From Rhodospirillales bacterium (lineage in GTDB: Bacteria; Pseudomonadota; Alphaproteobacteria; Geminicoccales; Geminicoccaceae), in NCBI GenBank assembly GCA_007131045.1, contig SLRI01000121.1:1-6930 (forward strand): DNA of 6,930 nt, read 5' to 3'. Below the pieces are notes generated by a model. It was not told where the DNA came from. It did not search any database and saw only the letters and a list, made by a program, of their open reading frames with translations. Positions 1 through 5,730 of the stretch are shown here, in pieces (within the stretch, counting starts at the first letter, position 1; every line of letters begins with the position of its first letter). A program made the position numbers and the translations under genes.

Positions 1-21
1 ACCAGACACCGATTGCAGCAT
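1..21 (-). CDS. Possible start of a further operon gene (7 codons visible)
   Basis: On the minus strand an ATG at 21-19 is preceded by GAGGAG (33-28) with a 6-nt spacer, a good Shine-Dalgarno arrangement, and opens a frame reading MLQSVSG to the window edge. It lies about 105 nt after the stop of the ABC ATPase gene and on the same strand, so it could be the next gene of the transporter operon, for example a catabolic enzyme or kinase as is common in such operons. Only seven codons are visible, so neither function nor reality can be settled. The same frame also stays open for some codons upstream of this ATG, so an earlier start is possible. Confidence 0.35.
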
Positions 22-126
22 GCCGTTCTCCTCGATCCAGGCGACAAGAAACCACGCGCTGCAGCTCTGGTTCCGGCCCGATGGATGGCGCCTCGATCGA
101 CCAGCCCCGGTGAAGTCCTAAACTTG
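22..126. other. Intergenic stretch after the ATPase gene
   Basis: This 105-nt gap separates the ATPase stop from the candidate start at 21. Apart from that start's ribosome-binding site at 33-28, I see no strong hairpin with a U-run, so nothing here argues for an intrinsic terminator. Read-through into the next gene is therefore plausible. Confidence 0.4.
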
Positions 127-933
127 CTAGAGGCTGGCCTCGAGCCGGGCCGCTCGGCGCTCGAGCTCGGTCACCTTAGCACCGGTGATGTGGCCGACGA
201 CGTCCTCGGGTGAGGTGTCGGCGGTCACGAGGTCGGCCTGCACCCGGCCGTGGCGCAGCACGACGATGCGGTCGGACATGCGAAACACGTGCTGGAGGTT
301 GTGGCTGACGACCAGCATGGGGATGCCCTGGCGCCTGAGATTGTCGATCGTCCTGAGCGCATGCTCGGACTCGTCGACCCCGAGTGCTGCCGTGGGCTCG
401 TCGAGGATAAGGAGCCGCTTGCCCCAGAAGACGGTGCGCACGATCGCCGTCGCCTGGCGCTGGCCGCCCGACATGGCGCGCACCGGCCGGTCGATGTCGG
501 GCACGCGGAGCTCGGCCTTCTTCAGCGCCTCCGCCGTCCGCTTGCGCATGCCGCCGAGATCGAGGGCACCCAGGAAGCGGCCGAGGCCGCCGCCGAAGGT
601 GGCCTCGCGGCCGAGGAACATGTTGCCGGCGACATCGAGCTCGTCGACCAGCGCCAGGTCCTGGTAGACCGTCTCGATCCCGGCATCGCGGGCATCACGC
701 GGGCTCTGGAAGGTGACCGCGCTGCCGTCGATCCGCATCGTGCCGGCCGAGGGCTCGATGACCCCCGACATGATGCCGACCAGCGTCGACTTGCCGGCCC
801 CGTTGTCGCCGACCAGCGCTACCACCTCGCCGTTGTGGATGCTGAAGGAAACATCGGCTGCGGCCTCCACGGCACCATAGTTCTTGCCGATGCCGACGAG
901 CTCGAGGACGGGCTGCTTGGCGGTTGCGCTCAT
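127..933 (-). CDS. Sugar ABC transporter ATP-binding protein, single-domain CUT2 type
   Basis: This 268-residue ATPase should energise sugar import by hydrolysing ATP on the cytoplasmic face of the permease encoded upstream. All ABC motifs are present in order: Walker A GDNGAGKST (residues 42-50), Q-loop Gln91 (VYQD), signature MSGGQRQ (154-160), Walker B LLILDEP (174-180) and the switch His211 (VVSHN). The motif spellings resemble RbsA/FrcA-type proteins. Many CUT2 ATPases are about 500 residues with two fused nucleotide-binding domains; this one has a single domain, as in FrcA-like proteins, so it presumably works as a homodimer. It is the third gene of the operon, 67 nt after the binding-protein gene. 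The ATG at 933 has only a weak Shine-Dalgarno (GAGCGG about 7 nt upstream). The exact sugar cannot be inferred. The family call is very secure. Confidence 0.95.
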   Translation of the reverse strand: MSATAKQPVLELVGIGKNYGAVEAAADVSFSIHNGEVVALVGDNGAGKSTLVGIMSGVIEPSAGTMRIDGSAVTFQSPRDARDAGIETVYQDLALVDELDVAGNMFLGREATFGGGLGRFLGALDLGGMRKRTAEALKKAELRVPDIDRPVRAMSGGQRQATAIVRTVFWGKRLLILDEPTAALGVDESEHALRTIDNLRRQGIPMLVVSHNLQHVFRMSDRIVVLRHGRVQADLVTADTSPEDVVGHITGAKVTELERRAARLEASL

Positions 934-964
934 GGTTTTTCCGCTCGGACGACGAGGATGAGGG

Positions 965-987
965 CGGGGCGGCGCGCAGCCGCCCCG
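965..987 (-). promoter_or_regulatory. GC hairpin between binding-protein and ATPase genes
   Basis: CGGGGCGGC (965-973) pairs perfectly with GCCGCCCCG (979-987), a 9-bp all-GC stem with a 5-nt loop, entirely inside the 67-nt gap between the binding-protein stop (1001) and the ATPase start (933). No U-run follows on the transcribed (minus) strand, so it does not look like a full intrinsic terminator. Such intercistronic hairpins are known to protect the 3' end of upstream mRNA or cause partial termination, giving more binding protein than ATPase; that role here is inferred. Confidence 0.6.
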
Positions 988-1000
988 TGGGCGTCGGTCT

Positions 1001-2074
1001 CTATTCCTGGGTGGCGCGATACTCGTCCCAGGTGGCCTGGTCGATCAGGTTCCTGAAGCCGTCGTTGTCGAGCATCGCGAACGGCACGTTTTCGAAGACG
1101 GTGTCGCAGTCGTAGAGGATCGGCAGCTCGGCGATGGTCACCTTCTCGACCTCGCCCTCCCGCCCGTCGGCATGGGCGATGATCGAATCGGCGGTCACGA
1201 AGCCCATGCGCTGGGCATCACGAAAGCCGGCGGCAGCGATGTCGCCGCGGCCGATCGCGGCCATCTCGTCGAGCTGGCCGCCCATGCCCAGGATCTTCGG
1301 TCCGCCCTCGAGCCTGCCGGAGGCGTCGAGCCCGTCCATGATGCCGAGCGCCGTGTTGCTGTTGGCACCGATGATCAGATCGAGATCCGGGTGCGCGGTG
1401 ATCACCGTCTGGACGAGGTTGTAGGAGCGCTCGCGGCTGAAGTCGGCGAACACCTCGTTCACCACCTCGACCTCGGCGCCGCACCCTTCGGCCACCTCGC
1501 GGATCGCCTCCATGGCGCCGCCCATGCGCAGCTGCGAGATCTCCGACGCGGCCGTGCCGTTGAAGAGGGCGATCTTGATCGGATTGGTGCCCTCCTCGCA
1601 GAACCGCTCGCCGATCCAGGTGCCGCCGACGATGCCCATCCGGTGGTGGTCGACCGCGACCCAGGTCAGGGGATCGACGACCGGCTCGTAGTCGAGCGAC
1701 TCGGGCAGTACGTCGATGACGATGACGGTGCTGCCGGCGTCCTGGATCTCCTTCACCCGATCCATGATCAGCTCGAACGAGGCCCCGCCGACCACGGCGT
1801 AGTCGGGGCGGATGGTGGCGATGTCGGCGAGGATGCGGTCCATTCCGGCGAAATCGTCGGCGCCCTGCGGGGCTGCCGTGGTGATCCGGTAGTCGAAGCC
1901 CTCGGCCTCGAGCCGGCGCTCCATCCCGCGCAGGATCTGCCCGTACATGTCGGTGATGTCCTGGGTGAAGGAGACGAAGGCGACGTGCTTCTCGTCGGCC
2001 TGGGCCGGAGCGCCGATGGCGAGCCCGATCGCCAGCGCCGAAGCGGCGAGGAGCGAGCGGCGGGTGGTGGTCAT
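1001..2074 (-). CDS. Sugar ABC transporter periplasmic substrate-binding protein
   Basis: This 357-residue protein is a periplasmic binding protein of the type-1 sugar family (Peripla_BP_4, RbsB-like), which captures the ligand and delivers it to the permease. The N-terminus is a clear signal peptide: TTTRRSLLA, then a hydrophobic stretch and a cleavage site APAQA/DE after residue 26. The T-R-R-S-L-L pattern also fits a twin-arginine signal, so Tat export is possible. Typical features follow: a first strand HVAFVSF with a nearby MYGQILRGM segment, the DYAVVGG and VIVIDVLP strands, a hinge near WVAVDHHRMG, and IIGANSNTALGIMDGL in the second lobe. The start at 2074 is supported by GGGAGAG just upstream (GGGAGAGAAAATCATG). 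The frame stays open far upstream through the permease gene, but that is a GC-rich artefact. It is the second gene of the operon, 41 nt after the permease. The ligand is unknown. Confidence 0.93.
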   Translation of the reverse strand: MTTTRRSLLAASALAIGLAIGAPAQADEKHVAFVSFTQDITDMYGQILRGMERRLEAEGFDYRITTAAPQGADDFAGMDRILADIATIRPDYAVVGGASFELIMDRVKEIQDAGSTVIVIDVLPESLDYEPVVDPLTWVAVDHHRMGIVGGTWIGERFCEEGTNPIKIALFNGTAASEISQLRMGGAMEAIREVAEGCGAEVEVVNEVFADFSRERSYNLVQTVITAHPDLDLIIGANSNTALGIMDGLDASGRLEGGPKILGMGGQLDEMAAIGRGDIAAAGFRDAQRMGFVTADSIIAHADGREGEVEKVTIAELPILYDCDTVFENVPFAMLDNDGFRNLIDQATWDEYRATQE

Positions 2075-2115
2075 GATTTTCTCTCCCTGATGGATTCTTG
2101 GCTGATTTGGTTGGT

Positions 2116-3087
2116 TCAACTGCGCGCGCGGCGCCGGTGGAAGTAGAGCTGCGTGCCCACCGACGCGATGATGAGGACTCCGAGGAAGATCTGCTGCCAG
2201 AAGAAGCCGGCCCCGGCGAGCAGCAGGCCGTTCTCGAGCACGCCGATGAGGATCATGCCCAAGACCGTGCCGATGATCGTGCCGTAGCCGCCGAACAGCA
2301 GCGTGCCGCCGAGCACGACGCCGGCGATGATGTGCAGCTCCATGCCGATGCCGAAGCTCGGGTGCGCCGAGTTCAAGCGGCCCATGAAGAGGATCGCGGC
2401 GACCCCGACGAGCAAGCCCTGCAGCGCGAAGACGCCGATCTTCACCCGGTCGACATTGATGCCGGCGCGCGCCGCCGCCTGCTCGTTGGAGCCCACGGCG
2501 ATGACGTGGCGGCCGAAACGGGTATGGCGGAGGATGAGATAGCCGAGGATCGCGACCACCAGCGCGATCCAGACCGGCATCGGCACGCCGAAGAGGCTGC
2601 CCTGGCCGAGGAAGCGCAAGGATTCGGGGAAGCGGACGTGGTAGGAACCGTACATGTATTCCTGCACGACACCTCGGTAGGTGACCAGCACGCCGAGTGT
2701 GGCGAGCAAGGCCGGAATCTTGAGCTTGGTGACGATGATGCCGTTGAGGGCGCCCATGGCAGCACCGAGCACGAGAGCGAGCGCGATGCCCGCCGTGACC
2801 CCGTAGCCGCCGAGCACCACGGTGCCGACCAGCGCCATGATGAGTGCCGCCATCGAGCCGACCGAGAGGTCGATATTGGCCGAGGTCATCACGAAGGTCT
2901 GCCCGACCCCGATGATGGCGTAGATGGCGGCCAGCCTCAAAATGTTCTCGATATTCTGGCCGGTGGCGAAATTCGGCGCCAGGAAGAAGAGGGCGACGCA
3001 GATCAGGATCAGCGGCACCAAGAGGAAGTTGCCGCCGAGCGAAGCGCGGAGGAAGGGCGGCACGACGCGCGGTCGAGTGCTTATCAT
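2116..3087 (-). CDS. Sugar ABC transporter permease (RbsC-like, BPD_transp_2)
   Basis: This 323-residue inner-membrane protein forms the translocation channel of the importer; two copies are expected per complex. It is hydrophobic throughout, with about eight to ten membrane segments (for example residues 21-37, 51-69, 78-93, 98-118, 171-187, 218-234, 252-285, 299-312). Family hallmarks are NIDLSVGS (71-78), KIPALLATLG (123-132), AVGSNEQAAARAGI (197-210), GINVDRVKIGVFALQG (209-224) and GGTLLFGGYGTIIGTVLG (260-277), all characteristic of the ribose/xylose permease family. It ends in a basic tail, HRRRARS. The ATG at 3087 has only a distant purine run (AGAAGAGG about 14 nt upstream), so a slightly downstream start is possible. 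It is the first intact gene of the operon; many CUT2 operons begin with the binding protein instead. Confidence 0.94.
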   Translation of the reverse strand: MISTRPRVVPPFLRASLGGNFLLVPLILICVALFFLAPNFATGQNIENILRLAAIYAIIGVGQTFVMTSANIDLSVGSMAALIMALVGTVVLGGYGVTAGIALALVLGAAMGALNGIIVTKLKIPALLATLGVLVTYRGVVQEYMYGSYHVRFPESLRFLGQGSLFGVPMPVWIALVVAILGYLILRHTRFGRHVIAVGSNEQAAARAGINVDRVKIGVFALQGLLVGVAAILFMGRLNSAHPSFGIGMELHIIAGVVLGGTLLFGGYGTIIGTVLGMILIGVLENGLLLAGAGFFWQQIFLGVLIIASVGTQLYFHRRRARS

Positions 3088-3110
3088 CGGTCGTTTCTAG
3101 CCTCTTCTGA

Positions 3111-3260
3111 TCACCCTGCTTTCCGCTCGTTGTGCGAGGGGCCGGACATGCCGTCAAGCGCCATGAACGGCAAGGGGGCGGGGTCGCGGATCGCCTGGCC
3201 GACGTCCGGCGCGGCCTGCACCCTGGCGGTGCTCGACCTCGCAATTGCCTTCAGCTCGCG
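3111..3260 (-). pseudogene. Possible 3' remnant of an upstream operon gene
   Basis: On the minus strand a 49-codon open frame ends at a TGA (3113-3111) only 23 nt before the permease ATG, a spacing typical of adjacent operon genes. Its last part reads PAPLPFMALDGMSGPSHN then ERKAG, with G/C-rich third positions (GCG, GAC, GGC, TCC, CCC, CAC, AAC, GAG). The frame is closed upstream by TAG (3263-3261) and has no convincing start with a ribosome-binding site. The simplest reading is the tail of a gene whose 5' part has been lost or frame-shifted. I do not recognise the family, and at this length and GC content a chance open frame cannot be excluded. Confidence 0.28.
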
Positions 3261-3487
3261 CTATTCTGCCCGGCTCGGCGCTGGCCGTCTGCTGCCCGCC
3301 TCGAGGATGCCGGCGACCGGAACCGCGATGGAATTGAACGACTTTTCCGGCTTCACCATGGCGCTGGGCATGGTGGCGGCTGCCGTGTTCCTTGTCTGGA
3401 TCATGGCCGCGGCCGTCCTGATGTGGCGATCGGCATCTCGGCTCCACGGACCAAAGACCAGCCCATTCGCATCGATAAGGAGGACCG
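3261..3487. other. Gene-poor stretch between the ABC operon and the GST gene
   Basis: Together with 3111-3260, this is the largest stretch without an intact gene. It holds the transmembrane-coding frame at 3328-3430 on the plus strand and the Shine-Dalgarno AAGGAGG (3477-3483) of the GST gene. The minus strand also has an open frame ending at 3261 (…GILEAGSRRPAPSRAE), which is largely the antisense of the transmembrane frame and is not convincing. The promoters of the leftward ABC operon and of the rightward GST gene probably lie somewhere in 3111-3487, but I could not pick out clear -35/-10 elements. Confidence 0.4.
3328..3430 (+). other. Coding-like segment for a single transmembrane helix
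   Basis: From an ATG at 3328 the plus strand reads MELNDFSGFTMALGMV and then AAAVFLVWIMAAAVLMW, a short polar start followed by a convincing membrane helix with codons like those of neighbouring genes (GAC, TCC, GGC, TTC, ACC, ATG, GCG, CTG). After about 3430 codon choice worsens (CGA TCG GCA TCT), and the frame meets no stop but runs on through the GST gene in another register, which cannot be natural protein. Either the small gene is frame-shifted near its end or it is a chance pattern. The other forward frame reads VAIGISAPRTKDQPIRID across 3423-3476 with better codons, consistent with a shift near 3425. The family is not recognised. Confidence 0.3.
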
Positions 3488-4129
3488 ATGGCTGCAGAAC
3501 TCGTCTTCTATACCAACCCTTTCTCGCGCGGCGGCATCGTGCACTGGATGCTGGAGGAGCTCGGCGTGCCCTACCGGACGGAGATCCTCGAATACGGCAC
3601 GACGATGAAGGCGCCCGCGTATCTGGCGATCAACCCGATGGGCAAGGTGCCCGCGATCGAGCACGGCGAGGTCGTGGTGACCGAGGCGGCAGCGATCTGC
3701 GCCTACCTGGCCGACGCCTTCCCAAAAGCCGGGCTGGCGCCGCCGCTCGCCGACCGCGGGGCCTACTACCGCTGGCTGTTCTTCGGTGCCGGCCCGGTCG
3801 AAGCGGCGCTCGGCAACCATGCATGCGGCTTTCAGCCGACCAGCGAGCAGGAGATGCAGGTCGGCTACGGCTCGCTCGCGGCGGTCGTCGACACACTGGC
3901 CCGCGCGGTGGCGGGGCGTGCCTACATTGCCGGAAATCGCTTCAGCGCGGCCGATGTCTACATCGGCTCCCAGATCGGCTGGGGCATGCGCGTCGGTACG
4001 CTGGAAAAGCGCCCGGCGTTCGAGGCCTATTGGGCCGGCCTGAAGGATCGGCCTGCCCAGTTGGCGGTCGAAGCCCAATTCGACGCCGCGATGAACGCGC
4101 ACGAGCAAACTGAAGGGCCAACGAATTGA
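3488..4129 (+). CDS. Glutathione S-transferase family protein
   Basis: This complete 213-residue protein has GST architecture: an N-terminal thioredoxin-like domain (about 1-80) and an all-helical C-terminal domain (about 90-205). Such enzymes conjugate or reduce substrates with glutathione in the cytoplasm. Visible motifs are FYTNPFSRGG (7-16) with Ser13-Arg14 at the position of the catalytic Ser/Cys, INPMGKVPAIE (48-58) with the conserved cis-proline Pro55, VVTEAAAICAYL (63-74), and the C-terminal N-capping box NRFSAADVYIG (150-160). The usual glutathione-contact motif is Glu-Ser; here it is Glu66-Ala67, as in some bacterial subgroups, so glutathione binding may be altered. The start at 3488 is strongly supported by AAGGAGG at 3477-3483. 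The physiological substrate is not apparent from the neighbours. The length is normal for the family. Confidence 0.93.
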   Translation: MAAELVFYTNPFSRGGIVHWMLEELGVPYRTEILEYGTTMKAPAYLAINPMGKVPAIEHGEVVVTEAAAICAYLADAFPKAGLAPPLADRGAYYRWLFFGAGPVEAALGNHACGFQPTSEQEMQVGYGSLAAVVDTLARAVAGRAYIAGNRFSAADVYIGSQIGWGMRVGTLEKRPAFEAYWAGLKDRPAQLAVEAQFDAAMNAHEQTEGPTN

Positions 4130-4144
4130 GGCCACGCGGCTTCA
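4127..4144 (+). terminator. Weak hairpin at the end of the GST gene
   Basis: TGAGGCC (4127-4133) can pair with GGCTTCA (4138-4144), with one G-T wobble, around the loop ACGC. The hairpin overlaps the GST stop codon and has no following U-run, so it is a poor terminator candidate. Confidence 0.22.
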
Positions 4145-4162
4145 TCTGACTTCAACACCCGG

Positions 4163-4709
4163 CTATTGCGACGTGAGGAGCGCCAAGGTCATCGCGCGCT
4201 TCTGCGAGGGTCGGGATCGTGCGCCGTCAGCGCCGCCCTCGGCCAGCACCGCCAGCGCCGTCACCAGCGCGCGCAACCTCCTCGACACCGCGTGCCTCGT
4301 CCTCGACATAGGTGCGGCGCAGCGCCGCCACGGCTGGCGGGCCGACGATTTCGACCAGAGCCGTCATCCAGGCTGCGAGGTCGGGCGCGTTGCCGCGCGT
4401 TGCGGCGAGCTCGGCCATGCGGCGGACGAACGCGTGGTCGGCCGGATCATCGCCGAGGCCCAAGAACAGGATGTGGATCGGGGCCCATTCGCGCCAGCGC
4501 GGGTCGCGCAGCACCCTGGCGATGTCCGCCCGCGCGACCCGGGGCCGCATAGTCCGGATCAGGGCGTAGGGTGACTGGAAAATCTCGGCGAGCGCAAGCT
4601 CCCGAATCGTGCGATTCGCATGGTCGTAGAGGCCGGCGAAATAGGCGAAGCGCGAGGCTTGGCCGCCCGGCCGATCCAGGGCCGGCAGCCGAGCAGACGA
4701 GGAAGACGT
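4163..4709 (-). pseudogene. Degenerate HEAT-repeat-like gene, truncated and frame-shifted
   Basis: Read leftward from 4709, the frame gives RFAYFAGLYDHANRTIRE, LALAEIFQSPYALIRTM, then WREWAPIHILFLGLGDDPAD and RTYVEDEARGVEEV. The alternation of short amphipathic helices resembles HEAT-like helical-repeat proteins of unknown function, which have similar DH…A..E and LGLxGDPAD motifs. The frame is closed upstream by TGA (4712-4710) and has no ATG, GTG or TTG before the conserved part (first ATG at 4550), so the N-terminus is missing. After GVEEV (about 4276-4288) the frame degenerates into Gly/Ala/Arg and stops at 4227. The +1 frame instead continues helically as LRALVTALAVLAEGGADGA and later KRAMTLALLTSQ, ending with TAG at 4165-4163. 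This indicates a one-base indel near 4260-4290 followed by early termination. I consider it non-functional. The family link rests on recognition only. Confidence 0.6.
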
Positions 4710-5551
4710 TCAAGGCCTACCCGCTGTCGCAGGCCGACGATCCGCCCGAGATGACCTTCGTCGACGTGTCGGGGTTGCCCCACCACACCATTCACCGGAT
4801 GGATCACGAGATCTTCGACGAGATCGACGCGGTGGTGCAGATGGAACCGAGCGAGGGCGCCGATCCCGAGCTGCTCGGGCTCTTGGCATCGATCGGTATC
4901 GAGAAAGGCAAGCCGTTCGCGCCCGACGAGCGAATGCAGAAGATCCTGAAGGACGCTGCGGCCATCGGTGCCGCGACCGCGCGGACGCTGGCGGCGCGGC
5001 CGCGGGACGAGGCCTTCTACTGGTATCCCGGCAAGAGCTACTGGAGCACGCCCTTCGTCGGCGGCAGTCAAGAATTCTTGGCCAATGGCGCGCGGGTGTT
5101 GGACAGCCGGACCTTCTTCCACTTCTATGCCACCGGCATCACGCCGGCGATGGCGCACGCTCCAGTGGGCGTCGGTTCGCAATACGCCGTGCTCTACCTC
5201 GATTCCGAGGGCCAGCCGTTCGACGGGGCCGAGACCTATAGCGTGACGCTGCCGCCGAACGTTCCCGCCAACGATTTCTGGTCCTTCGTCGTCTACGACA
5301 ACCAGACCCGTTCCATGCTGCAAACCGACCAGCGCTTGCCCGGCGTCAGCAGCATCGGCGACGACGTGCAGCAAAACGCCGACGGCACGTACACGATCGT
5401 CTTCGCCCCCGAAGCGCCCGACGATCCGCAGAGCAACTGGATCCAGGCCATTCCGGGCAAGGGCTGGAATACCGTCTTCCGCCTCTACGGACCGCTCGAA
5501 CCCTGGTTCGACAAGACCTGGCGCCCCGGCGACGCCTTCCCCGGCGAGTAG
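4690..5551 (+). pseudogene. DUF1254/DUF1214 protein, N-terminally truncated
   Basis: The region encodes about 285 residues, from TFKAYPLSQADDPPEMTFVD to RPGDAFPGE at the stop (5549-5551). It matches the middle and C-terminal part of DUF1254/DUF1214 proteins, a family of unknown function usually about 450-500 residues long. Hallmarks include LLASIGIEKGKPFAPDERM, STPFVGGSQEFL, ATGITPAMA, VGVGSQYAV, SVTLPPNVPANDFWSFVVYD, NQTRSMLQTDQ, NWIQAIPGKGWN and RLYGPLEPWFDKTWRPGD. The N-terminal part, normally carrying the export signal and most of DUF1254, is absent. Sequence left of about 4690 in this frame (a GTG at 4571 onward) is merely the antisense of the HEAT-like gene. No start with a good ribosome-binding site precedes the conserved part; the first internal ATG is at 4751. 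Without a signal sequence the product, if made, would be mislocalised. The C-terminal part itself is uninterrupted, so the truncation may be recent. Confidence 0.8.
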
Positions 5552-5557
5552 CCTGAC

Positions 5558-5592
5558 CGGGCGCGCTCGGGAAAACGCCCGCAGCGCGCCCG
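5558..5592 (+). terminator. Large GC hairpin after the DUF1214 gene
   Basis: CGGGCGCGCT (5558-5567) pairs perfectly with AGCGCGCCCG (5583-5592). Inside, CGGG (5568-5571) pairs with CCCG (5578-5581), leaving a one-base bulge (C5582) and a 6-nt loop AAAACG. This 14-bp, almost all-GC stem begins 6 nt after the stop at 5551. It lacks a U-run, so it is either a U-less terminator or an mRNA-stabilising hairpin; its position fits transcription termination. Confidence 0.55.
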
Positions 5593-5730
5593 ATCACCCC
5601 GCGCATCGGCTCGGCAGCCGCCCCGCTCGGGCGCAACCTACCGTAACGTACTTGCGAACGGCCCGATGACCCAGTCGAGTGAACCAGTCGAGTGGCTCGT
5701 GTGACGAAGCCGAAGCGGAGAACCGGGTTC
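5593..5730. other. Intergenic region upstream of the outer membrane protein gene
   Basis: The stretch between the hairpin and the ATG at 5731 should carry the promoter of the outer membrane protein gene. It contains two 11-nt direct repeats (5671-5694) and the likely ribosome-binding site GCGGAG (5715-5720), 10 nt before the ATG. No confident -35/-10 pair was identified. Confidence 0.4.
5671..5694. repeat. Tandem 11-nt direct repeat CCAGTCGAGTG
   Basis: CCAGTCGAGTG occurs exactly at 5671-5681 and again at 5684-5694, separated by AA (period 13). It lies 37 nt upstream of the likely start of the outer membrane protein gene. It could be a duplicated operator half-site or a simple slippage duplication. 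Confidence 0.7.

Noticed and set aside
559..667. Repeated GCC/GAG-rich tracts suggesting a repeat or CRISPR-like element
   Set aside because: They are codon-level repetition within the ATPase gene, with no conserved repeat-spacer structure.
250..1056. Plus-strand frame of 268 codons opposite the ATPase
   Set aside because: It is the antisense shadow of a gene with complete ABC motifs; the composition is typical of GC-rich antisense frames and no ribosome-binding site supports it.
1172..2146. Plus-strand frame of 324 codons opposite the binding protein
   Set aside because: It is antisense to a well-supported gene and His/Asp/Gly-rich, with no recognisable motif.
2075..3244. Upstream extension of the binding-protein frame to 3244 (747 codons in all)
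   Set aside because: The extra 390 codons lie over the permease gene in a different register and are Arg/Pro/His-rich. The ATG at 2074 has a signal peptide and a ribosome-binding site.
2098..4113. Very long plus-strand open frame (671 codons)
   Set aside because: It is antisense to the permease gene and then out of frame with the GST gene. Its product is dominated by His/Arg/Asp/Glu-rich low-complexity sequence. Only the short transmembrane part near 3328 has any coding character.
4173..4574. Plus-strand frame of 133 codons opposite the HEAT-like remnant
   Set aside because: The minus strand gives regular helical protein with a plausible family resemblance; the plus-strand product is Arg/Ala/Gly-rich without motifs.
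4571..4690. N-terminal part of a 326-codon fusion frame starting at GTG 4571
   Set aside because: These about 40 residues are antisense to the HEAT-like gene, Arg-rich and without a ribosome-binding site. They are a by-product of the junction, not a real domain of the DUF1214 protein.
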